Positions 26,701-37,300 of a stretch of DNA of 64,000 nucleotides are shown here, in pieces. A model generated the notes under the pieces. The model saw only the letters and a program-made list of their open reading frames with translations. It did no database searches and was not told where the DNA came from. Every line of letters starts with the position of its first letter. Positions within the stretch are counted from its first letter, which is position 1. The translations under genes and the position numbers were made by a program. Origin of the DNA: Halictus rubicundus (taxonomy: Eukaryota; Arthropoda; Insecta; Hymenoptera; Halictidae); NCBI RefSeq assembly GCF_050948215.1, contig NC_135156.1, positions 17,469,257-17,533,256 of the forward strand, in the 5' to 3' direction.

Positions 26701-29700
26701 TCCTCCACCTGTTCGTACAAACAGTGCAACAACAAGGCGACGTGGTTGGAGACCAAATCCGCGAGTTTCAGCGGCAGTGAGAACAACGTCTGCGACGAGG
26801 ATGTCAAGTCGCCGACACTGAAACGCGCCCAGACGGAACAGACCACTGTCGTCTATTGGGTGAGCTACATGGAGAGCAATCAGAGAGTTCTATTGTTCAC
26901 GCAACACGAGGCAGTGTTCTTAAAAGCGAAGAACATCATTGATCCTGAGCCGAGCAGAAAGGAGATATTTGTTTCCCTCGCTGGCATCGGCATCAGCATT
27001 GTAAGTCGAGGACTAAGCTGGTTGATTCTCTGGTCGATGGTTTCTTAAAGCATAAAATGCATTTCAGGTAACTAAATCAAACGAGATCCTGAGGGAGTTG
27101 GTGTACGCCAACGTGACAGATTCTGCAGCTCACTGGGAGCTTTACTTCGGCAGAAAATGGAAAAGTTTATCGTTAGAGTTGAGCGCGTGGATAGAGAGCA
27201 AATATGTAAATTCTTGTAAAAAGGCTCAGTTAGACAATTTAATTGACGTAAGTTGTTTCGCCATCGCTCAACGAGAGGTCACGAGTATTTACATGAACGA
27301 ACTTTTCAGGTTGACCTGGCAAAAATGCACATAACCAAGCCGTTCTTTGGGAAACTGAGAAGGACCTACTCTCCAGCGATTTGGTTGCACTGTAGGAAGT
27401 CTATGACGTTGACTTACGTGCAGGGTTATGTGCATAGAATACAGGTATAACTGTAATTTCATTTAACATTGCATTCCACGGGGATAACACGATACTGAGA
27501 ATTGCGTGTGCTGTTTCGCAGATTGATAATCAAATCCGTAACACAACCTTCCCTGTAGTTCTGTACTCGAACCTACAAAAGAGCGTTATCAATTATGCTG
27601 GGAACCCTAAGCTGAAGCACTCTATCGAGTTTGTTGGCTTGAAGCAGAGGAAGCTGAATTACAATGTTTACAAGTAAGCGTGAATCTTTGCATCGGTAAT
27701 CGTGGGTATTGTTTACTAGAATCTTTCGACTTGTTTCGCAGAGGCATTTGCGTGATAGTGCGGGAATTCGATTTAAATTTACAAGAAGGTTTCCTTCTTT
27801 CTCTGATCGATTTGATCCCGAAAAAACCGGTGACTAAGTACTCCATCGCCGCAAAACTGAGAAAGGACGTCTCGAGCGTTCACATTTTGCCTTCCAACAG
27901 AAACAACAAGGTACTTCCGGAGTAATTTTTACCGATTATTTATAAAATTGTGTCCGAACGACACGCCCGTTGACAATGACCTGATAGTTGCAGAGTTCGA
28001 TTGTTAAAAAGAAGAATATAATAGAGCACATGTATATTTCACCGATCCTAATACGCTTGATATTGTTAGCTGACACAGAGAGACCTAACATATATAATAT
28101 TAGCGATATCGCGGATTACAAAAATATTGTCCGATTTATTTTTGAATATTCTGAGAATGGAAGCTCCGAGAAGCATGCTGAATTCAGGTGGGCATTTAAT
28201 GCTATACATAATATGATTTGATATCGATATCGACGCTAATATCGAATCTTGAAATTTCAGACTCCCTTGTTATCAAAGAAACTTTATTACTGTTAACAAT
28301 GAAGAACTTTCGTTCGATCTGTCACGGTCGTACGCCGCTCAGGCTATGCAACAATTTCAGGTGTTGATTCGCTCGATTACCGTTCTAGGAAATCAGTATG
28401 GCTACAACTTTAAATCACCAGGGGACAACTTCTACGAGTCGAACACCGTAAGAAAGCCAAACCGAATGTTCACAGATATCCTTCGATTTTAATTATTTCG
28501 TGTCTCCATCCAGACTAATTTAATTTGAGTTATTCTGCGTCGTAGTTGATCCTGTGCGGAGATGAAATAGCAGAGAAACTGAGCCACGAGGTAGCGTGTC
28601 AATTGGGCTACGCCACGGTAGACACTATACAGACGTCAGCCTTTAATTTTGATTTTGAACTTCACGTATCTCCGGCAAAGGTAATGGACCAAGACAGAAT
28701 AGTCCTGGTGTTTCTGCAACAATTGTCGGGGGTCGATTAATCGGAGGATTTGATTGTAGACGAAAGAGCCATGCTTTCAGAACCAGGACGTACCTCCTCT
28801 GAATCATTTGATTCGTACCTCATTTTCTACAGAGATTGAGCTAGAGACTTGCAGCTTAGTAACTGCATTTATAAATAGTAAGTCAAATATTATTCACCGT
28901 TCGTAAGTAAACAACTATACGTAAACACGTGCGTTGAAATTGTGTAGGTGTTCACCAGGAAGAGTTGAAATATTTCTTCAGAACTTTAGGAAAGAAAACA
29001 TCAATATTTTTTCATACTGAAAGTTCCTCCCTGAAAGCTTACTCAAAAGTGATAGCAGATATTATAAAGAGGTATGGAATAAGTATAGTAACCATTCGCA
29101 TCAAGCATATTTATAGTCTATCGTACACCTTTTTCAGGGCACAAGAAATAGGTCATAAGTTTATATCTCGAATACGCTTACCGCGTTACGTCAATCCATA
29201 CAAGGTAAACCTTAATCATTTTCATTAATCGAATTAATCGTTAACCCCTTTGCACTGCTACTTGTTTTACTATGAAAAAAGCAAAATATTTATTCTATAC
29301 CCACGCAATCAAGTAGAATTTCATTTGAATTCAATGGGAATCATTACAAGTGTGATTGTCATTTTTCTTTTGCATCAGGGAGTCGAAATATTCTCGGTAC
29401 ACAAGGCGAAAGGGATGCACATTCTGACATTGATAAACAAAAATCCTTGTATGGAAGCAGAGACGTATTGGGCGCATGCTGCTTTGTCTAACGACGGGAA
29501 ACATATAGCACTGGTTTCTTTGCAGTAAGTATGTCGACAGAAATCCATTCGTTCAACCAAATTCGAAAGCGTGTGCTCGCTACATTTTTTTCTCCATTGC
29601 TGTTTAGGCGACTATACTTTATCGAGAAAGGATCCGTATGGGGATCTTTGAACGTGAAATGGACTCTGGAAACGACTCAACTGCTATCACCTACAACCGT

Positions 29701-29963
29701 AGTCAATAATAAACTGATCCTACATGTGAACAAGGTATTTTTATCATGTATCAAACTATAATGGTATTTGAATCCGTGCTACGTATACTCGTACTATACT
29801 GATGGATCGATCTTACCTGTAGAACGAAGACAGCTTATCGCCCACGGGTGATTGGTATTTGGAAAGCGAAGCAACAGATGTTCTGGAGTGGCTGTGCCAG
29901 AAAATAAATATAGCCATGATCTTGAACATGGAGAACGGTATATGTTCAAACCAAGTTGTGTAA
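14779..29963 (+). CDS. Vps13: VPS13-family bridge-like lipid transfer protein (A/C-type, divergent)
   Basis: VPS13 proteins form long hydrophobic channels moving lipids between membranes at contact sites. My 53-exon model totals 10,281 nt (3426 aa) with every phase consistent. The chorein start is clear (exons 14779-14919, 15003-15110, 15195-15321): NRLLGKYVEDLDTEQFNVGI, then LGLPIRVELGLIGKIVLKIPW and NVHIRYE. A WWKYAYNSILEYNV segment and a VPS13A/C-like IAREHARQEL helix follow in exon 16243-16727. Large middle exons include 20466-20846, 25759-26232 (DLLPGQSMPFWPV, SHR-binding/VAB-like) and 26641-27000. The end is PH-like: RIRLPRYVNPYK, AHAALSNDGKHIALVSLQRL, VNNKLILHV, stop 29961-29963. Oddities: exon 23220-23411 encodes an acidic Asp/Ser/Glu-rich insert, and the Gly-rich region before the PH domain (28261-29204) is badly eroded. 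The A/C assignment is by eye; a fast-evolving paralogue is possible. Confidence 0.88.
25008..25162. mobile_element. 155-bp miniature inverted-repeat element in a Vps13 intron
   Basis: The left end TAGAGGTGTGCGAGA and the reverse complement of the right end, TAGAGCTGTGCGAGA, match at 14 of 15 positions. Similarity continues inward (CCCGAAAATGTC versus CCCAAAAATGTC). The 8-base flanks TACTAATT and TACGAATG agree at 6 of 8 positions, which fits a decayed hAT-type target-site duplication. It is non-coding and lies in the intron 24976-25475. Confidence 0.6.
25214..25435. mobile_element. 222-bp palindromic MITE, Tc1/mariner-like, in the same Vps13 intron
   Basis: The ends are CAGGGTGAGTCACCTAACGTT and its inverted copy. 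Inverted similarity continues for about 90 bases into each arm, including a matching TACGTAAAATATGGTAAGGA segment and its complement. TA dinucleotides flank both ends (25212-25213 and 25436-25437), as expected of Tc1/mariner insertion. It has no coding capacity, and its transcript would fold into a long hairpin within the intron. The near-identity of the arms suggests a fairly young copy. Confidence 0.85.
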
Positions 29964-30018
29964 CTGGAACCCAAACTATAAAAGAAAGATCATTGTATAT
30001 TTAAATTAATCAGGCACA

Positions 30019-30024
30019 ATAAAT
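30019..30024 (+). other. Poly(A) signal AATAAA of Vps13
   Basis: The first canonical hexamer after the Vps13 stop, 56 bases downstream. It implies a very short 3'UTR. Confidence 0.55.
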
Positions 30025-30177
30025 TCTCCAATGAACGCAACACTTCCTTCTATATTGAAAACCTATGACTAAGAAGCAACATTGTTTTGTTTCCTACAAG
30101 TACAATTTAATTCATTCTCAACTTTCGTATAGTTTAAATATCCTCTACGCATGGTTATCGCCGCCATCGCCGTCGTT

Positions 30178-30190
30178 ATCATCATCACCC

Positions 30191-30223
<33 letters not shown>

Positions 30224-30256
30224 CATCATAATCATTATAATCATCATCATCATCAC
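30178..30256. repeat. (ATC)n / (ATAATC)n microsatellite
   Basis: About 80 bases built from ATC units mixed with ATAATC variants, starting about 215 bases after the Vps13 stop. Confidence 0.85.
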
Positions 30257-30842
30257 AATTGTGTAAGAGCTCTTCATATACTCTCGTAAATAGTTCTTTT
30301 TTCCCCTTGTTTAAATCGCTATTAAGTTCTATCTCAATGTTTCAGACGTGTCCGTATATCATATATATATATATGTCTATTATATATATATGTATATAGT
30401 CATTTGGATAAAGTACGTCTAGTTTATTTCATAATTTATTTACAAAAAGTCTTAGTAAATTACACTTACAGGCATCTCCACTCGAACTAAAGTAAATAAT
30501 TTAAGAACTACACGTATTTAGATATCTATAGAGTAGGATACTTTGGGGTCAGGGAGAAGCTGGGATCAGGGAAAGTGTTCTGTTTAACTTATTTACCTCG
30601 TCCACCTTTTTTTTCCATTTTTCCTTCATCCTTTTCACCTAATTATCCTCGAACATTGTCGAATCAAATAGATCCTTTCGTTTCTGTTTTTTCTTTTTTT
30701 TTTACATGCGCTACCCTTGTGAAAACTTAAACACCGCTCGTTCGTGACATTTCTCTCTACCGAAACGAAAAAGGAAGTACCGGCGTGGAAAGTGTATGTA
30801 CGTGTATGTTTGTGTCCCGAGTTTTTTCTGTGGACGTGTACA

Positions 30843-30898
30843 TGTGTACGTGTGTGTGTAATGGGCGGGTCGTGTGTGTGTGTGAGTGTGTGTATGTG
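30843..30898. repeat. (TG)n-rich imperfect microsatellite
   Basis: Runs of TG interrupted by short non-repeat words such as ATGGGCGGGTCG. Confidence 0.75.
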
Positions 30899-31262
30899 CG
30901 CGCACGAATACAAACATGCCATTGTTCCAAACTGTTAAAAATTAGGGTGGTTTCGTCATTTTTTCTTCTTCTCTCTCTCTCTCTCTCTCTCGTTTCTTTC
31001 AATTACATTAGGTAAATGTATATGTAAGAATCGTCGAAATGTGTGCAAAAGCTGACAATGGGGGGGATTAGTACGTACTAGTTTCTTTTCTCTTGCTTTA
31101 CGATAACATACGCGCTTCGAAAAAGCATAAAAGTCTTGAGATTACAATTACATCCCATTAGAATTACTTAATGGCACGATCGAGAGCTTAAGATTTAAAA
31201 ATTCCATGTTTTATCCGTCTCTGTATGTTGCGTTTGCTTACATTACTGAAAAATCACTCAAA

Positions 31263-31322
31263 ACTCTCTCTCTCTCTCTCACTCTCTCCTCTCTCTCTCT
31301 TTCTCTCTCTGTTATTCTCTCT
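31263..31322. repeat. (CT)n imperfect microsatellite
   Basis: Several consecutive CT runs broken by single-base interruptions. It is one of a series of same-orientation pyrimidine tracts in this region (also near 30970, 31752, 32040, 33165-33230, 33970-34040 and 34261). Confidence 0.8.
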
Positions 31323-32660
31323 GCTACTCTTTCCCCACAATTTACGAACGATTACATATTTCTCGTCGATCCCCTCAGTTCACGGGTTACATGTTCTAAT
31401 TCGACCGCAACAGCGCTCGGTTGTATTTTTTACAAACACGTTCATTCAAAAAGGAAAAAAAAAAGAAGGAAAAAAAAATAACTAAAACACCGAAATGTCT
31501 ATCTACACGGAACTTCTTGTTTCGAGAAATCGCCTGAAAAGAAGCTGGAAAAAAAAAGGAAAATGAAAAGAAATAAAAAAAAACGGGGAATCCACCGAAA
31601 AAATAAAAGAAAATAATTCCGTGAAAAAATTTGTTTTCGTCAATATAAACTTAAGCGTTATCTGGCGCGCTTGCTCTTTCCCGGACTGTCCTCTAGTTTA
31701 TCCTTCCGCTTACAACATTTCCTGTGCTTTCCTCTACCATTCTCTTCTTTTTCTCTCTCTCTCTCTCTCTCTCTCTTATTCTTTAGTTCTTGTAAGCTCG
31801 TGTATACGTAGTACATTAGCAGTTAATTTCACAGACACTATTCCCCACCCCTTTTTCTACCAGCAACCCCATCCCTGGTGCACACACGACCGAACCATTC
31901 GTTCATTCGTGACCTTTGTCGATACACACGTACACTCACGCGTACACACGCACGAACGCATACGCACGGACAAAACAGCGACACACGGACGGAAATCGTC
32001 GCGTGTCCCTTTCTGGTCCGACGAGAACACGTTCATTCGTCTCTCTCTCGCTCTCTCTCGTTCGTTCAACGTGTACGCTTTTGTTACAATTCCGTAAGTT
32101 TATCCTCCACCTGAATTGTTTTAAAACCGTGTCCCTTCAGCTTTTTCGTTTGTTTCGTTAATTTTCTTGTTTATCCGTTGCGCGCTCACACGCAACCACA
32201 CACATACAGATTCCCCCCATTCACGCTCTCCTCGCACGAGAATGATCATCTCCCGGCAAAAGGGAAGTCAGACAACATTTTTCAACATTCTCCTCTCTCT
32301 CTCTCTGCTTTTTTTCTACTCGTATGATTCTATCTCTTTTCACGTTACAATTCTCCTTCTTCATCCTCTCCGTCAATAATCGCAGTTTCCTATTTCTTTC
32401 TCTCGCACGCACGCACGCACATATATGCATTCGCAGGCACGTACATACACTTTCTCGCTTTTTCCCTCTTTCTCCTCATTTTCCCAACAATGTCTTTCCT
32501 CAGTTCTAGGTTTGCCTGTGCATCTAATGTCGAGACTCTCGGTGGTCCAACCGGCTTTTTCTCATACAATTTTTGTATCTCCGTTCGCAACCGAGACCAC
32601 CGTAGCGCGTTCGGCGCCGCATGGTGTACTTTTATTCTTCTCGTATTTCTGTTCACACCA

Positions 32661-32662
<2 letters not shown>

Positions 32663-32705
<43 letters not shown>
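32663..32705. repeat. (TC)n pure microsatellite, about 43 bp
   Basis: The longest uninterrupted dinucleotide run in the window. It reads as (GA)n on the osa-sense strand. Confidence 0.9.
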
Positions 32706-32708
<3 letters not shown>

Positions 32709-33533
32709 CATTTTGTTTAAATTGTCTCGTTACTTGACACGCGGCGGCGCGACGCGTAGCTCAAATACACGATTCAATGGAAGTGTAGGTGTGTCTCTGT
32801 GTGTCTGTCTGTATTTTTCTCTCGTATCCATGTACGCGTGTCTCTGTGTAATGCACGCGCGCGTGTGTGTCCGCGTGTACGTGTTTTGTGTCGCGTGTAT
32901 ATGTGTTATCTACAAAATATCTTAATTACTCGCTAATTACAGCACAAAACATGCAAATATAAAAATTTGCATTATATTATCGTTAATATTTATATATATA
33001 ATCGTCACCCCAATATTATCGTTCCGCATCGCACCATTTTAAGGTTCGTCAAACAGATTTGTTATTTTATTTTTCTTCAATAGTTTTGTCTCAATCGTCG
33101 TCTCTCAGTTATTCTTTTATATATTATTATGCTGCTAATAATCGTTTGTCTCATTTCTTCTTTCTCTCTCCCTCTCTCTCTCTCTCGCTCGCTCTTTCTT
33201 TCTTCAATCTCTCTCTCTCTCTTTCTCTCTGTCCGTATCCGTCTGATTCTACCATCGCACCCTCGACGTCTCTCGGTATCTTGTCCTACCTCTCCCTCTC
33301 CCACTAGTTGTAATCCATTTTGTTTTGAATCGGCACGATTTCACTCGTGACCTCGGGAACCCAGCCGTTTCGCTCCGTTCATTGATCCTTTTTCTCCGTT
33401 AATCATTCTTTTCATTAACTATGTAAATATCTTACACTATGTCGATATTATTCCAATTCACGAAGGGGGATTGGGGGGGCATTTTCGGGGGGGAAAAAAG
33501 GTATAGCTGACAGGTATCGCGTGTCGTGTCATG

Positions 33534-33590
33534 GCGCGGGCGCGGGCACGGGCGCGGGCAGGAGCGCGCGCACGGGCACGGGCGCGGCAC
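33534..33590. repeat. GC-rich minisatellite of GGGCGC/GGGCAC units
   Basis: About 57 bases of six-base units GGGCGC and GGGCAC in irregular alternation, nearly pure G+C in A+T-rich surroundings. If transcribed with osa, the minus strand gives a C-rich run of GCGCCC/GTGCCC. Confidence 0.8.
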
Positions 33591-34303
33591 TCGCGTATCT
33601 CGCAGTGTATCTGTTACGCGCACGCGGCTAACACCGTTCGATCAACTCTTTTTTGTTAATTCTCTTCCCCGTATTTACTCGATATAAAACTACAACCACG
33701 CGAATCTAGTGGCGTTTCTTATATCGACACTTTGTTCCGTCTACCGTATTCTCTATAACCGATTCCACCGTTCCTTCCGTTATTCTTCCATGGTGCTATT
33801 TTACCATACAACGTGCTCCTTTCTTTTTCCCTCCGTTATACTGAACACTATCACCTTCCTGCTCACACTTTTTTCTACACCTTTCTACGTTTTTTGTTTC
33901 TCATTCATTCGCTTGCTCTCTCATTCTCATTCTTTCTTTCACTCTCTCTGTCTCTCGCATCCTAAACGTACTCTCTCTCTCTCTTTCTCTCTCACTCGTT
34001 CGTGTATTCTCTCGCTCGCTCTCTCTCTCTCTCTCTCGTGTTTTCCGTATTATCTATATAGAATAGCAGCCACTAGGCGTATATATATAGCTGTCTTTCT
34101 GTCACCTTGGAAAAAAAACATTATCATCGTGGTAGTCGTCGTCGTCGTATCAGCATTTTACACAAGGAAGGAGGCTAAACGATCACGGATTTCAAACACA
34201 CCCGCGTGTATATCCCAAAAAAGAAGAGAAAAAAAAAAGAAAAAAGGAGAATACAGTTTGTCTCTCTCTCTCTCTCTTTCTTTTTTTGTGTGTCTCAACA
34301 AAG

Positions 34304-37300
34304 TTACGCGCCCCTGGAACACTGGAACAATACACGAGCAACGATCGCGGCCACCTGCTGATCCAATATCTGACTCATCACCAGGGCAAGTAGCCGTGAC
34401 TCGTGCTGTAACAGCAGAGTCCTGTTGTCCGGATGCCTGGCAAGGTTGAGCAGCGTGCCGGCCGCGCGTCTCAGCATGTCCAGGCTGGTTCCCATAGACT
34501 CAGGATTGTCCCGTAACGCGGCTAATCCGTGTTGGTTCACGACCCCGAGCGCGCTCGATTCCGCCTGCTCGATGAACGCGACCAGTAACGCAACGCACGG
34601 CGTTTGCAGTGCTATGGTGCGCGCCACCCCGCTGTCGGCCGCCGAGAGGAAATGGAGCAGATTCACGCCGAACTCGCGCAGCACTTGCTCCTCGCTCCGG
34701 CATAGTAGCCTGGTCAACACGGAGCAGAGTCTCTGAAGCCTGGAGTACGGTGGCGTCGCAACGACTAGGTCCACGTTGCACTCGGTAACACAAAGCTTAC
34801 AGAGAGCCTCCAACGCTAATCTCTGAGGCGACAACGACGAGTTTGGGCCGACGGTCGGGAACGGATCCTGGCCGTGAGCGGCTGGACATACCGCCCAATG
34901 CAGAAGACCGTCCAACACCGGCCGTGATATCTCCTCCGGGTGCTGACTCAGATCCAAATGGCCGGCTATGTTCGCCGCCATCACCAGCACGTTTTCTCTT
35001 ATGTGATGGAGAAAATCCCACCACCATTCGCTCTCGCCTTGCAGGCTACTGCAACTGTCGGCGAAATCCGCGTCCTCTTCCCGGTCGTAGTTCCGCGTCT
35101 TCTGTGTCCTGGCCGGATGCTCGTGATGCAACAGCAACAGCTTACCGAGCAAGCTCAAGAACGTCACATTCTTCGCGAATTCGGCCTCGTTGCCCGGTAT
35201 GAACGTGAGATTCCTTAATATCGTGGACAAGCAGACGCAACGACGAGCCAGGTTGTCCTGTGTCTCGGTGACGAGGTACAAGCTCGCCTCGTCCCTCGAG
35301 TAACTCTCGTCCTCGTAATCGTTTATTTGTCTCCTCTTCAACGTACCCGCCGCATCTCTTATTTTTAATCTTGGTCCCTCCTTATTATCGTCCTCTTTCG
35401 ATATCGACTCTTGCTGATCCTCGTTCTCCACCTTGATCTCGGGCTTCTCAATCTCGACGTTCGCCGTCGCCGCGTCGTTCAACCCGTTCTGCGTCGGGAT
35501 CAGCTCCTCCTCGGACTTTTGTATGTCCGAGAAGTGCTCGCCCATATTGTTGTTCACCTTCGCACTCTCGGTTTCACACTCTTTCTTGAAACCGTCGTTC
35601 TTCTTCTCGAACAGCTCCCTCGTCAAATCGTTCATCTCCACCGGTTCCTTCTTGATCCTGGACAAAACGTCGCTCAACGTTTTCGTTTTCTTCTTCTTGT
35701 CGAGCTGTTTCTTCTCGCTGGCCTCCTTCGGCTTGTCGCCGAGTTCGGCGGCCTTCTGCGACGAGAACTCCGACGACGTCTCGAGCGTGTTCGAATCGAC
35801 TTTGGTTTCGTCCTTCGAGTCTGTACATTCGACCTCCTTCTGCAACAACGGTGGCTTCTCGTCTCTGAGGAGACGCGCGAACGGTACCGATCCGATCTCG
35901 GACTGAAAGCAGGTCACTATGTATTTCGTGGTGCAGGTGTCGACTTGCCAAGGTTCGGTCTCGGATTCGCACTCCTGGTGATCCCAAGTCCTCCGTGTGT
36001 CCAGAACGAACAGGTCCTCGTCCCTTGAAATGATTTTCACCGGACGACCCCTTCTCGACAGGAACGTGTAGTTCGACGAGGACAAAAGTTTCGTTCGATC
36101 TTCCGGATCGATCGGTCGTGTCACGGCGCCCAAATCCACTTCCGGCCCCTCCGCCGATTGGTTCCAGTTGCGATCCTCCTCGTTCACCGTCGACTCGAAC
36201 ATGTCCGACAGGGAACGCGAAAAATGTTCCAGCAGGACGTCCAGCAGCCCCGGCAAATGCGTCAATCCAAAATAACTTACCTGCAAGAACAACGGTTACA
36301 CGTTTCGACGCGGTACTCTTCAAAGTGTATTCGTATACTCTCGCGAGACAGGAACGATCGAGAAAGAAAAAAGAAAAAGATGTAAAGACTTACAGAAGAG
36401 TCGTCAAATAATAATATGTTTAGTACGTCAAGGGCCCAACAACTTTCAGCTAATAGGCCAGATCGTAAAGCCATCATTATGCGCCAAGCTTCGACAGGCG
36501 CAACGTCGGCTCGTGTCAGCTTCCGCCGCTTATAGATAAGTGGGGTCACCGCTTCCACGCTGTCAGGAGGGAATGTCATTTCTCTTTTCGATGTAGGTTG
36601 TTGACTTATCATGGGGTTGATTCCGAGCTGAGTCTATGAACGAGCAATTAACGTAACAACGCGCGTTACCATTATGTTTTTTTAAAAATGAAAGATGCGT
36701 TTTATCGCGTATAATCACGTACCTGGTGATTACCAGGTGCAGGATAAAGGGGGGACGGTTGATTCGAGTATCGATGATCCCACGGAGGAGGAGCGTGCGC
36801 TATAGCGTTCAGAGTCGGTTGAGGAGTAGTTCTATTTGGTTGCTGACTACCCCATTGCTGATTACTAGCGATTGCTCCTGCTGCAGGCGTAGAAGACACA
36901 GGACCGACCGGTGGCGTCGGTTGCTGCGAAGGTGGCTGTGGCGGTTGTGATTGCGATTGCGGTTGTTGCGATGTGTACGGTACCCTACTGCTCGCGCTAC
37001 TGTTGTTGTACTGGTTGGTTGTATTTGGCCATCCTATTGCCCATCACAGAATATGTCGTTCAACTATTCACATTCGCTGTTCATTTATCGAATACCGATC
37101 GATTTACCTGGATACGTTGGTCTTGGTTGATTATATTGAGGATACTGTTGGTCTTTGGCAAAATCAGGATGGCGCCTAGGCGGGTTTGGACCTGGCGGTG
37201 GCGGAGGCATGTTCTTGTTTGCACTCGCGCCTCCTGAATATATTTGTGTCCCTGCTGGAGCTCCATATCCTCCCTTCAATCGAAAGCAAATCATAGTCGA

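Larger units (their letters stand above)
29964..34303 (-). other. Vps13 3' end and probable long osa 3'UTR, microsatellite-rich
   Basis: No coding exon on either strand. Two TTTATT hexamers on the + strand (30423-30428 and 30435-30440), AATAAA on the minus strand, are candidate poly(A) signals for osa. They would give it a 3'UTR of about 3.9 kb, tail-to-tail with Vps13. The stretch carries many simple repeats, nearly all pyrimidine (CT) on the + strand and so GA in an osa transcript, plus a GC-rich minisatellite at 33534-33590. The UTR extent is an inference. Confidence 0.5.

Noticed and set aside
33709..34449. 246-codon + strand frame at the end of osa
   Set aside because: Largely translated CT microsatellite (Ser/Leu repeats) and antisense to the osa last exon.
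35411..36323. Long antisense frames over the osa last exon
   Set aside because: Shadow frames of a GC-rich coding exon. The osa frame is 659 codons with clear BAF250_C homology.
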